Positions 6,623 through 13,344 of a stretch of DNA of 13,511 bases are shown here, piece after piece. The stretch is from Bdellovibrio sp. (GTDB taxonomy: Bacteria > Bdellovibrionota > Bdellovibrionia > Bdellovibrionales > Bdellovibrionaceae). Where the stretch lies: NCBI GenBank assembly GCA_017745015.1, contig JAGIAF010000060.1, positions 1-13,511 of the forward strand, read 5' to 3'. A model generated the notes under the pieces. That model was not told the DNA's origin, did not search any database, and saw only the letters and a program-made list of their open reading frames with translations. Made by a program: the position numbers and the translations under genes. Position 1 is the first letter of the stretch. The number at the start of each line of letters is the position of its first letter.

Positions 6623-8305
6623 CTAGCGGTCTAGCTCACCGGCGATAAGATTCATAGAAGCAACCGTCGCGATCGCATCGGCCAACATCGCACCTTTCAC
6701 TACCGTCGGGAACGACTGATAGATCGCGAAGCATGGTGGACGAACTTTCAAACGGTACGGGTTCGCAGAGCCGTCGCTTACGAGATAGAAGCCCAACTCA
6801 CCGTTGGCTACTTCTGTCGCATCGTAAACTTCGCCTACTGGTGGACGAAGACCTTTGATCACCAACATGAAGTGGTTCATCAAACCTTCGATATTACCGT
6901 AAACGTCTTTTTTCTCTGGAAGAACGATACCTTTATCGCGGATCGTGTAATCGCCCGCTGGAACGTTTTTGCAAACTTGTTCAATGATACGTACAGATTG
7001 GCGCATTTCTTCGAAACGAACCAAGTAACGATCATAGATATCGCCTGAAGTTCCAACTGGAACGTCGAAATCAAGTTGGTCATATCCATAATATGGAGTT
7101 GCTTTACGCAAATCCAAGTTCACGCCAGAAGCGCGAAGCATTGGGCCTGTGTAACCCCATTGAATAGCATCTTGAGCTGATACTGGGCAGATGCCACGAG
7201 TACGTTGGATGAAGATTTTATTATCAACAACCATACCCGCCATCTCGTCAGTTCCACGGCGAAGCTCTTTACAAAGAGCCAAAACTTCGTCGAACCAGCC
7301 TTCCGGTGCGTCTTGAGCCATACCACCGACGCGAGTCATAGATACAGTCAAACGAGCGCCGCAAAGTTTTTCGAACAAACCGTAAACTTGCTCACGCAAA
7401 CCGAACATATAGAAGAATGAAGTCAAGGCACCCAAGTCCATCGCACCAGTACCGATAGCAATCGTATGGTCGATAACGCGAGAAAGTTCAGCCAAGATGA
7501 TACGCATTGCTTGCGCTTTTGGCGGAATTTCTACACCCAACAGACGCTCAACCGCTTTACAGTAACCAATGTTGTTCATTGGAGCCGAGCAGTAGTTCAA
7601 ACGGTCTGTGTAAGGGATCACTTGGTTGTACGGATGAGTCTCCGCCATTTTTTCAAAGCAACGGTGAAGATATCCGATTTCGTTGTTACAACGAACGATC
7701 GTCTCGCCGTCCATCTCAGCCATCACACGAAGAGTACCGTGCATCGCTGTATGGGCAGGACCGATGTTCAATGGAACGTATTTATCATTCAACACGTCAC
7801 CAGGAGAACCCGGTTCGTTGTTGAAGTGAATTGGCAAAGAGTTCGTGCAAGGCTGTTGCAGATCCGCTTCGTAGTCTTTACGAAGAGGGTGACCCACGAA
7901 TTGGTGGTGAGTCAAAATTCTGCGCAAGTTCGGATGACCGTCAAAAACGATACCGAACATGTCGTACGCTTCACGCTCAAACCAGTCAGCACCACGCCAA
8001 GCGTTCAATGCTGTACCGATAGACTCACCCTCGCCCACTTGCGCTTTGATACGCAAACGAGAAGAGTCTTTTGAAGAGAACAAGTTGTAAACGACATCAA
8101 AACGTTTATCGCGAGTCGGATAGTCCGCGCCGCAAATATCCATCAAGAAATCGAACTGACCTGATTCTTTCAAGAACATCAAAAGATTTGGTACGTCTTC
8201 TTTTGGAACTTCAAGAACGTCATCGCCTACAGCGTGAATGAATTTGAAGTTCTCAATTTTGAACTTACCCGCAAGAAGTTGTTTTAAATTCTCAAGCTTG
8301 TTCAT
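6623..8305 (-). CDS. nuoCD: Fused NADH-quinone oxidoreductase subunit C/D (NuoCD), 560 aa
   Basis: The NuoC part (about 1-150) carries the signature WFEREAYDMFGI at 108-119 and the LRRILTHHQF segment. A linker leads to the NuoD part (about 178-560), homologous to the large subunit of NiFe hydrogenases. NuoD forms the quinone pocket with NuoB: His185 and His189 in GPAHTAMHG and Tyr238 in LNYCSAP align with the family's quinone-site His and Tyr. The motif reads GPAH rather than the more common GPQH. The fusion is known from several bacteria, including E. coli. The C-terminus ends in the usual ELDR. The start overlaps nuoB by 14 bases and has GGAAGAG upstream. Confidence 0.97.
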   Translation of the reverse strand: MNKLENLKQLLAGKFKIENFKFIHAVGDDVLEVPKEDVPNLLMFLKESGQFDFLMDICGADYPTRDKRFDVVYNLFSSKDSSRLRIKAQVGEGESIGTALNAWRGADWFEREAYDMFGIVFDGHPNLRRILTHHQFVGHPLRKDYEADLQQPCTNSLPIHFNNEPGSPGDVLNDKYVPLNIGPAHTAMHGTLRVMAEMDGETIVRCNNEIGYLHRCFEKMAETHPYNQVIPYTDRLNYCSAPMNNIGYCKAVERLLGVEIPPKAQAMRIILAELSRVIDHTIAIGTGAMDLGALTSFFYMFGLREQVYGLFEKLCGARLTVSMTRVGGMAQDAPEGWFDEVLALCKELRRGTDEMAGMVVDNKIFIQRTRGICPVSAQDAIQWGYTGPMLRASGVNLDLRKATPYYGYDQLDFDVPVGTSGDIYDRYLVRFEEMRQSVRIIEQVCKNVPAGDYTIRDKGIVLPEKKDVYGNIEGLMNHFMLVIKGLRPPVGEVYDATEVANGELGFYLVSDGSANPYRLKVRPPCFAIYQSFPTVVKGAMLADAIATVASMNLIAGELDR

Positions 8306-8846
8306 ATGGGCTCTTCCAGTTGTCTTTCCACGGGCGTGGAGTGTGATCAGCGATCATTTTTTGCAAAGCCATGATACCGTCCATCACCGCTTCCGGTGTT
8401 GGAGGGCAACCTGGGATGTACACGTCAACAGGGATAACTTTGTCTACACCTTGAAGAACGTGGTAAGCGCGGTAGAAACCACCAGAGCTTGCACATGCGC
8501 CCATTGCGATGACGTATTTTGGTTCTAGCATTTGTTGGTAGATACGAGTGATGACCGGAGCCATTTTCTCTGTGATCGTTCCCGCAACAACAAGAAGATC
8601 GGCTTGACGAGGAGAGAAACGTGCAACCTCAGCTCCGAAACGAGCTAAGTCATATTTCGGTCCCATCACCGACATGAATTCGATACCGCAACAAGCAGTA
8701 CCATAAGGCATTGGCCACAAAGAGTTCTTACGACCCCACGCTACGATGTGATCTAACTTCGATGTGAACGCAATATCTCGCGACATATCATCTGCTGCTT
8801 GAGTTCCGAGCGCGTTCGCCGAACCCTGCACTTGATCGTTGTGCAT
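8292..8846 (-). CDS. nuoB: NADH-quinone oxidoreductase subunit B (NuoB), 184 aa
   Basis: NuoB holds cluster N2, the last iron-sulfur centre before quinone. Its ligands are present: the tandem Cys52-Cys53 (GTACCGIEF), Cys118 (GACASSGG) and Cys147 (GCPPTPEA). The preceding segment SLWPMPYG and the KYDLARFG stretch are typical. About 30 extra residues at the N-terminus are polar and poorly conserved. The ATG has GAGGTG upstream. This is the first gene of the operon; nuoA, its usual upstream neighbour, is not present, and the next gene upstream is divergent. Confidence 0.97.
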   Translation of the reverse strand: MHNDQVQGSANALGTQAADDMSRDIAFTSKLDHIVAWGRKNSLWPMPYGTACCGIEFMSVMGPKYDLARFGAEVARFSPRQADLLVVAGTITEKMAPVITRIYQQMLEPKYVIAMGACASSGGFYRAYHVLQGVDKVIPVDVYIPGCPPTPEAVMDGIMALQKMIADHTPRPWKDNWKSPYEQA

Positions 8847-8859
8847 AAATACACCTCTG

Positions 8860-8993
8860 CAATTTCAATTAGCTATCATTAAGTAATTACTGAAAATCCG
8901 TAATCCTGACAACTAGATATATGATTATAGAGGATGCAGTGGTCTTCTTCAACGCGCCCTTCCAAAAGGCGAATACAGTCGCAATTGAAATTG
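8860..8993. promoter_or_regulatory. Divergent intergenic region with an 11-bp inverted repeat
   Basis: Between nuoB and the protease start lie 259 bases with no convincing gene. CAATTTCAATT at 8860-8870 is repeated in inverted form as AATTGAAATTG at 8983-8993. This pair of AT-rich half-sites could bind a regulator of one or both divergent genes, but such repeats also arise by chance. Confidence 0.25.
8884..8912 (-). promoter_or_regulatory. nuoB: Candidate promoter for the nuo operon
   Basis: On the minus strand TTGTCA (8912-8907) is followed after 17 bases by TAATTA (8889-8884), about 40 bases upstream of nuoB. The -35 box and spacing are good but the -10 box is a poor match, so this is only a candidate. 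Confidence 0.25.
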
Positions 8994-9105
8994 ATTCTCC
9001 ACTCGTTTCCGAACAGACTCAAATTTCCACCCAACATCAGTCGAGAAATATGCTTTGTGTCCTCACAATGCACCCGCATTTCTTGGCGCACTGAAAGGAG
9101 ATCTC

Positions 9106-10527
9106 ATGAATAAGATGGCTGCATACATCTCTTCCGCCATTCTTGTTTTTGCTTTGGGCGCAAAAGCTCAGCATAAAACGCAAGATTTGCTTATTAAGTT
9201 AGCACCTGGAGTTGTTGAGTTTGAGTTACCAGGCGCAAAGGTCGAAAAAATCACAGAAAATTGGGTTCGCGTTCAAGCCCCTCGCAATTTGAACCTTGTG
9301 CATTTGGCAAAAAATCCTGCGATTGAGTACGTGCAACCGAATTTCAAAATCAAGTTGCCGGAGGATTACTCCATTCAAGATTCATTGCGTCGTGCAGCGT
9401 TGGCTAAAATGCTTCGTCGCAATCCGCCGGAGCGCTTCGCAGTTCCTACCGACAACCCTGCTATTCCTGACGCTCCGCAAGCGACAACTGGACCTGATCC
9501 CCTCTTTCCAAAACAGTGGGGCATGTTGAACATCGGTGTGGAAGAAGCCTGGAAAGTGACGAAAGGCTCACAGGACATGATCGTGGCTGTTCTCGACACA
9601 GGCGTCGACTACACTCATGAAGATCTCGTGGCGAATCTTTGGAGAAATCCAAAAGAGATTCCAAACAACGGCATTGATGACGATGGCAATGGCTATATCG
9701 ATGACGTGATTGGTTGGGACTTTGCCGCCAACGACAACAAACCCTATGACCTTACAATGGAACCACTGGACATCTTGTTTAAAGGTGGAAACCCCGGCCA
9801 CGGCACTCACTGCGCCGGCAATGTGGCCGCTCGCGGAGACAATGGCAAAGGTATCGCGGGTGCCGCTCCAAATGTAAAGATCATGGCTTTGCGTTTCTTG
9901 TCTGAAAAAGGCGAAGGTACAACAGCCGATGCAATCAAAGCGATCAAATATGCCGTTGATAATGGCGCGAAAGTTCTGAGCAACTCTTGGGGCTCTGAAG
10001 GCGAAGATCCAAATGATGGCGCTGAAAACAAAGCTCTTCGCGATGTTATTCAATATGCACAAGACAAGGGCGCCTTGTTCATCGCAGCGGCGGGCAACGG
10101 TCACAGCGGTGTAGGTTATAACAACGATACGGATGCAAAACCTGGTTACCCTGCAAGCTATACAAATGAAAATATCATTTCAGTCGCGGCTATTGATTCC
10201 AAAGATCAATTGGGTTCGTTCTCAAACTGGGGACCGACAACCGTAGACATCGGCGCACCGGGTGTTCAGATTTTCTCTACGATGGTAGATAACAAATATT
10301 CTGATGTCGTGATTGATCTTTACGGATTCAAAGCGTACTGGGATGGCACTTCAATGGCTACTCCCCACGTTGCTGGCGCTGCAGCCCTTTACTGGTCGGC
10401 ACATCCTGAGAAAGCATGGCAAGACGTGAAGGCTGCGATCTTGGGCTCAGCTAAGAAAGTAGATTCACTTCAAGGCAAAGTCGTCAGCGATGGCAAATTA
10501 GACGCTGCTGCTTTATTGAAGTTCTAA
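9106..10527 (+). CDS. Secreted subtilisin-like serine protease (S8 family), 473 aa
   Basis: The protein has a Sec signal peptide (cleavage near AKA-Q, residue 21), a pro-region of roughly 80-100 residues that probably acts as an inhibitor and folding aid, and an S8 catalytic domain to the C-terminus. The triad is complete: Asp164 in VLDTGVDYTHEDL, His232 in GHGTHCAG and Ser416 in DGTSMATPHVAG, with oxyanion-hole Asn331 in AAAGNG. A GIDDDGNGYIDDV segment near 190-203 resembles a calcium-binding insertion of bacterial subtilases. The ATG at 9106 is preferred over an upstream in-frame ATG at 9055 because AAAGGAG precedes it and the signal peptide starts there. It is a single gene, closed by a strong terminator. 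A predatory or scavenging lifestyle would suit an exported endoprotease, but that is inference. Confidence 0.96.
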   Translation: MNKMAAYISSAILVFALGAKAQHKTQDLLIKLAPGVVEFELPGAKVEKITENWVRVQAPRNLNLVHLAKNPAIEYVQPNFKIKLPEDYSIQDSLRRAALAKMLRRNPPERFAVPTDNPAIPDAPQATTGPDPLFPKQWGMLNIGVEEAWKVTKGSQDMIVAVLDTGVDYTHEDLVANLWRNPKEIPNNGIDDDGNGYIDDVIGWDFAANDNKPYDLTMEPLDILFKGGNPGHGTHCAGNVAARGDNGKGIAGAAPNVKIMALRFLSEKGEGTTADAIKAIKYAVDNGAKVLSNSWGSEGEDPNDGAENKALRDVIQYAQDKGALFIAAAGNGHSGVGYNNDTDAKPGYPASYTNENIISVAAIDSKDQLGSFSNWGPTTVDIGAPGVQIFSTMVDNKYSDVVIDLYGFKAYWDGTSMATPHVAGAAALYWSAHPEKAWQDVKAAILGSAKKVDSLQGKVVSDGKLDAAALLKF

Positions 10528-10552
10528 GCTCGAAGTTTAAATTCAGATTTTT

Positions 10553-10582
10553 TAAGGGAGCCATGATGGCTCCCTTTTTTTT
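10553..10582 (+). terminator. Intrinsic terminator of the protease gene
   Basis: GGGAGCC (10556-10562) pairs with GGCTCCC (10568-10574) around an ATGAT loop and is followed by eight T. It lies 29 bases after the protease stop codon. Confidence 0.93.
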
Positions 10583-10646
10583 ATTTAGATTCCCCTGCGC
10601 TTCTTTGTATTTCCACAAGGACTTCCTCGGCTTTCAGATTCTTAAT

Positions 10647-10678
10647 TTGTAAATTAACTCCATTTCTAAAACAGTTAT
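10647..10678 (+). promoter_or_regulatory. Weak candidate promoter region of the yceI operon
   Basis: The AT-rich stretch between the protease terminator and yceI contains TTAACT and TATTAA about 16 bases apart. The terminator upstream implies a promoter somewhere in 10583-10700, but these boxes are weak and the exact position is a guess. Confidence 0.2.
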
Positions 10679-10710
10679 TAACAGAATTTTTCATCGAGAA
10701 AGGAATCTCT

Positions 10711-11307
10711 ATGCGCTTGCTTATTCCCGCTCTCTTGACTGCTTTTGTGGCGATATCCGCCCATGCCGAAAAGTTTAAATTGGATCCAGCCCACACGAAT
10801 GTTCAGTTTCAAGTTCCGCACTTGGTGGTGTCTAAAGTTAAAGGACATTTCACTAAATTCGATGGTTCTTTTGATTTCGACGAAAAATCCATGAAGCTCG
10901 ACAACGTGATGGTAACAATTCAAGCTGATTCGCTAAACACCAATGAGGCGGACCGTGACAAACATTTGCGCAGTCCGGATTTCTTTGATGTCACAAAATA
11001 TCCCACTCTCACTTTCAAAGGCACGAAAGTTAACTACGACAACAACAAGCCCCATGAAATCGAAGGCGATCTCACGATTCACGGAGTGACTAAAAAAGTG
11101 AAATTGGAAATCGATTACAAAGGCGCGGTGACGGACCCTTGGAACAACCGCCGCGTGGCTTTCGAACTTGAAGGCAAAGTGAACAGAAAAGATTTCGGTT
11201 TAAAATGGAATAAAGCCATGGAAGCTGGCGGGTTTGTTGTCGGTGACGATGTGAAAATCGAAATTGAAGGCGAAGCCATTGCCGCCGCCGCTGCCCCTAA
11301 AAAATAA
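10711..11307 (+). CDS. yceI: YceI-family periplasmic protein, 198 aa
   Basis: A signal peptide ends at AHA (residue 19), so the mature protein is periplasmic. The rest is a single YceI domain, a lipocalin-like barrel that in known members binds isoprenoid chains such as ubiquinone precursors. Family landmarks are the opening FKLDPAHTNVQFQVPHL, the LRSPDFFDVTKYPTLTF segment and GDLTIHGVTKKV. There are no cysteines, and the end is an Ala-rich tail with two Lys. AAAGGA precedes the ATG. Only 18 bases separate its stop from the MNIO gene, so it heads a three-gene operon. In this setting it may carry or protect a lipophilic or modified molecule, but no sequence feature shows that. Confidence 0.92.
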   Translation: MRLLIPALLTAFVAISAHAEKFKLDPAHTNVQFQVPHLVVSKVKGHFTKFDGSFDFDEKSMKLDNVMVTIQADSLNTNEADRDKHLRSPDFFDVTKYPTLTFKGTKVNYDNNKPHEIEGDLTIHGVTKKVKLEIDYKGAVTDPWNNRRVAFELEGKVNRKDFGLKWNKAMEAGGFVVGDDVKIEIEGEAIAAAAAPKK

Positions 11308-11325
11308 ACTAAAAGGAGTCGCGTG

Positions 11326-12180
11326 ATGAAGTACCAATCATCATCGTACAGAGTGGGAATGGGCTTACACCCTTCCCACTACAGCTATTTAGAACAACGC
11401 CCAGCCACGGAAGTTGCGTGGTTTGCAGCGTCCTCTGAAAAGTACTTGGATTCACGCGGTCGCGCCCTTGAAACTTTGCAACAGGTTCGCCAAGATTACC
11501 CCCTGGCTTTGCACGGCTCGGGAATGAATCTGGGAAATGCGGAGGGCTTGCATTTAGATTATTTAAAAAAGCTGCGCGAATTGATCGAACAGGTTGAACC
11601 CTTTGTCGTATCAGATCACGTGGCGTGGACTGGAACCTCGCACCATCACCTGCATGACCTTCTGCCCCTCCCGCACAATGAAGAGACATTGCAGGTTTTG
11701 GCGCGAAATATAGATCTTGCGCAAAGCCAATTAAAAACGGCGTTAGCGCTGGAGAATATCGCCTCTTACGTCAGCTATCGCAGCGACGATATGTCGGAGT
11801 GGGAGTTCATTTCTGAGCTCACTTGTCGCACAGGATGCAATTTGGTTTTAGACCTCAGTGCCGTGATGACAAACGCGCACAATCACCACTTTGATCCGTT
11901 GAAGTATCTTGAACACATTCCTATGGATCGCGTAGTGCAAGTGAATTTGGCTGGCCCGATTAAACAAGGTGGTTCGCTCTATAATACAAAAGCGACAGAT
12001 GTACCAAATATCGTGTGGGAACTCTTCAAACAAGTGGCTCCACGCATACGCCATCTGCCCATCGCTATCGAACGCGAGCAAAATATTCCTGAATTCAGCG
12101 ACCTTGAAATGGATGTGATCAAAGCCTCTTTTATCCTGGAGAATTCATATGAAGTTGAGCGAAGTACAGAACTTGTTTAA
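11326..12180 (+). CDS. Divergent DUF692/MNIO-family protein (MbnB/HvfB-like), 284 aa
   Basis: The overall fold signature is DUF692: GMGLHPSHY at 11-19, ALHGSGMNLG at 61-70, VVSDHVAW at 94-101, HLHDLLPLP at 108-116, ALEN at 141-144, AHNHHFDPLKYL at 184-194 and IAIERE at 246-251. Characterised members (MbnB, TglH, HvfB/bufferin enzymes) are iron oxidases that modify cysteines in short peptides. Here His63, His98, Glu143, Asp176, His185 and Glu249 are kept. The usual IHLAG is VNLAG (Asn207), the usual D-x-H is N-T-K (220-222), and DVNN is DLSA (176-179), so the metal site is probably altered. AGGAG fits the ATG at 11326 better than the GTG at 11323. It overlaps the next gene by 32 bases. Length is normal. 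Confidence 0.9.
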   Translation: MKYQSSSYRVGMGLHPSHYSYLEQRPATEVAWFAASSEKYLDSRGRALETLQQVRQDYPLALHGSGMNLGNAEGLHLDYLKKLRELIEQVEPFVVSDHVAWTGTSHHHLHDLLPLPHNEETLQVLARNIDLAQSQLKTALALENIASYVSYRSDDMSEWEFISELTCRTGCNLVLDLSAVMTNAHNHHFDPLKYLEHIPMDRVVQVNLAGPIKQGGSLYNTKATDVPNIVWELFKQVAPRIRHLPIAIEREQNIPEFSDLEMDVIKASFILENSYEVERSTELV

Positions 12181-12913
12181 AAAACAGATACTGGCACCGC
12201 AAGCCGACCCACAAACTATCACAGATCTGAAGCCCGCAGGACATCTGCCGTTGAATGAAGCCTTTGAAGTGTATCATCAAGGTTATACCAACCGTCTGAC
12301 CGAAGCTTTGAGCCGCACCTATGAAACTGTTCTGTGGGTCTTGGGTCACGATCTGTTCAACGATATCTGCGCTCGCTATATCGAATCGCAACCATCAGTG
12401 GCTTTCAACCTTGACGACTACGGCAGCACTTTTCCTGAATATCTGGTGAACACTTCTAAAACCAAAGGCATTCCATTCTTGCAGGATTTGGCAAGTTTTG
12501 AACGCCTTTATAAAGAGATCGACGAAGCGGCCACACCGAATCCTCTGCCAATAGAGCAAGTGCAAGAAATTCTGCACGCCCGCAATTTCAAAATTCGCTT
12601 TATTGATGCCATGGGTGTTTTCCAAAGCATGTATTCTGTGAGCGAGCTGTGGAAGCGTCGCAAAGAACCACCGTATATGTATGAAGACGTGAACTGGGGC
12701 AACCCCGAGAGTTTATTGATCTATAAGAAAGACAAACGTGTGATGGTACAGAACATCGATCCGGTCGATGCAGAAGTGATCTTGGAGCTGCAAGAAGGCA
12801 AGAGCGCTTCAGAAGCGCTCTCGGGATATGCGGATTTGATGACACCGGAAAGATCCCAAGCTCTATTTCAGTTACTGATGAAGGCTGGGGTTATTGACGA
12901 TGTTACTTTGTGA
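12149..12913 (+). CDS. DUF2063/HvfC-like partner protein, 254 aa
   Basis: The N-terminal half matches the DUF2063 'putative DNA-binding' domain. It has FEVYHQGYTNRLTEALSRT at 39-57, then VLGHDLFNDICARYI, LDDYGSTFPEYL (88-99) and LASFERLYKEI (114-124), all recognisable family elements. The C-terminal part (about 200-254) resembles the small winged-helix-like end of HvfC proteins, with MVQNIDPVDAEVILEL. In MbnC and related systems this protein pairs with the DUF692 enzyme and binds the precursor peptide; the DNA-binding label is historical. GGAG lies ahead of the ATG, and the 32-base overlap with the MNIO gene supports coupled translation and a working pair. It is the last gene of the operon. 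Confidence 0.88.
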   Translation: MKLSEVQNLFKKQILAPQADPQTITDLKPAGHLPLNEAFEVYHQGYTNRLTEALSRTYETVLWVLGHDLFNDICARYIESQPSVAFNLDDYGSTFPEYLVNTSKTKGIPFLQDLASFERLYKEIDEAATPNPLPIEQVQEILHARNFKIRFIDAMGVFQSMYSVSELWKRRKEPPYMYEDVNWGNPESLLIYKKDKRVMVQNIDPVDAEVILELQEGKSASEALSGYADLMTPERSQALFQLLMKAGVIDDVTL

Positions 12914-12928
12914 TCATTGTGCAATGTC

Positions 12929-12964
12929 CACTTCCGACGTCGGAAGTGCGGCCGACGCACTTCC
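12929..12964 (+). promoter_or_regulatory. Overlapping mutually exclusive hairpins on a 20-bp palindrome
   Basis: CACTTCCGACGTCGGAAGTG (12929-12948) is a perfect palindrome. Its right arm also begins a second helix, GGAAGTGCG (12942-12950) with CGCACTTCC (12956-12964) around a 5-base loop. Only one of the two can form in RNA. As DNA, the palindrome could bind a dimeric regulator. No T tract follows, so a simple terminator is unlikely. The CACTTCC motif recurs at 13089-13095 in the next leader hairpin. Confidence 0.55.
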
Positions 12965-13045
12965 ATTTCAAAATTAAATACGCAGGCTATTTTCAAAGTC
13001 TTCTTCGTCGAATTCGATAAGGATAGCAGATGGTTCTAAAAATGC

Positions 13046-13079
13046 AAAAGCGACTCTTGCTTTCGCAAGGTCGCCTTTT
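13046..13079. terminator. Terminator-like hairpin, may act on both strands
   Basis: A stem from 13050 to 13074 has one bulge and a TTTC loop (GAAA on the minus strand), with AAAA before and TTTT after. On the + strand it could end the yceI-MNIO-DUF2063 transcript or attenuate the small ORF that follows. On the minus strand it has the form GAAA loop then TTTT. It is a sibling of the hairpin at 13351-13377. Confidence 0.6.
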
Positions 13080-13083
13080 GGAT

Positions 13084-13115
13084 GGACCCACTTCCGCTTT
13101 TCGCGAAGGAGGTCC
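13084..13115 (+). promoter_or_regulatory. Hairpin sequestering the ribosome site of the 33-codon ORF
   Basis: GGACC (13084-13088) pairs with GGTCC (13111-13115). Inside, CTT and CGC (13091-13097, one bulged C) pair with GCGAAG (13103-13108) around a 5-base loop. The Shine-Dalgarno AAGGAGGT (13106-13113) is therefore in the 3' arm, and the start codon follows 2 bases after the stem. Folding would block ribosome entry until the stem is opened. Confidence 0.6.
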
Positions 13116-13117
13116 GA

Positions 13118-13219
13118 ATGAACAACCGACATTGTTCTTATCGGCAAATTTTGAAACTTATAAAGCAGTTTCTGATGGTGCTTTTGGTTTTAATCAAAAT
13201 AATCAAAGAACTGCTGTAA
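13118..13219 (+). CDS. Candidate 33-aa cationic hydrophobic membrane peptide
   Basis: The frame opens with ATG at 13118 behind AAGGAGGT, the strongest Shine-Dalgarno in the window, and ends with TAA at 13217. After a polar start (MNNRHCSYRQ) comes a Leu/Ile/Val-rich segment of about 16 residues (about 11-26, with Lys at 13 and 16), then KIIKELL. That gives a single membrane-spanning or amphipathic helix with positive charges at both ends. Size and make-up recall small membrane peptides such as the type I toxin TisB, but no homology is claimed. Its ribosome site lies in a hairpin. The alternative 79-residue frame over the same bases has no ribosome site of this quality and no clear protein character. 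It could also be a small regulatory or leader peptide. Confidence 0.5.
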   Translation: MNNRHCSYRQILKLIKQFLMVLLVLIKIIKELL

Positions 13220-13255
13220 GATCCAAATTGAAAAACCTCTGGAACGTTTCTGTTT

Positions 13256-13343
13256 CGTCCCGAAGCTAGGTAACTAGCCCAGGACCAAGGATGGGACTGA
13301 AAATCCCGCGAGGTGGGCTCCACGGGGCCTTGCGAGGGCGCCT
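13256..13343 (+). ncRNA. Candidate structured RNA or structured 3' UTR
   Basis: A GC-rich block with several nestable helices. GTCC/GGAC (13257-13285) encloses GCTAG/CTAGC with a GTAA tetraloop (13265-13278). CAAGG (13286-13290) pairs with CCTTG (13328-13332), closing a junction of two hairpins: GGGA/TCCC with a 7-base loop (13293-13307) and GTGG/CCAC (13313-13323). It matches no RNA family I can recall. The anticodon-arm resemblance (CTGAAAA loop) is not backed by other tRNA parts. It may be the 3' part of the small-ORF transcript or an independent RNA on either strand. Confidence 0.35.
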
Positions 13344-13344
13344 T

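Noticed and set aside
8879..9091. 70-codon minus-strand frame upstream of nuoB, considered as nuoA
   Set aside because: It has no transmembrane segments and no NuoA features, and lacks a convincing ribosome site.
9055..9105. Upstream in-frame ATG for the protease
   Set aside because: It would add 17 residues before a normal signal peptide, while a strong AAAGGAG sits just ahead of the ATG at 9106.
13030..13269. 79-codon + strand frame over the small-ORF region
   Set aside because: It has no good ribosome site, runs through two strong hairpins and has no recognisable protein character. The 33-codon frame at 13118 has a far better start.
13286..13332. tRNA-Phe-like segment (GGGACTGAAAATCCC)
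   Set aside because: Only an anticodon-arm-like hairpin is present. There is no acceptor stem, D arm, TTCRA T-loop or CCA.
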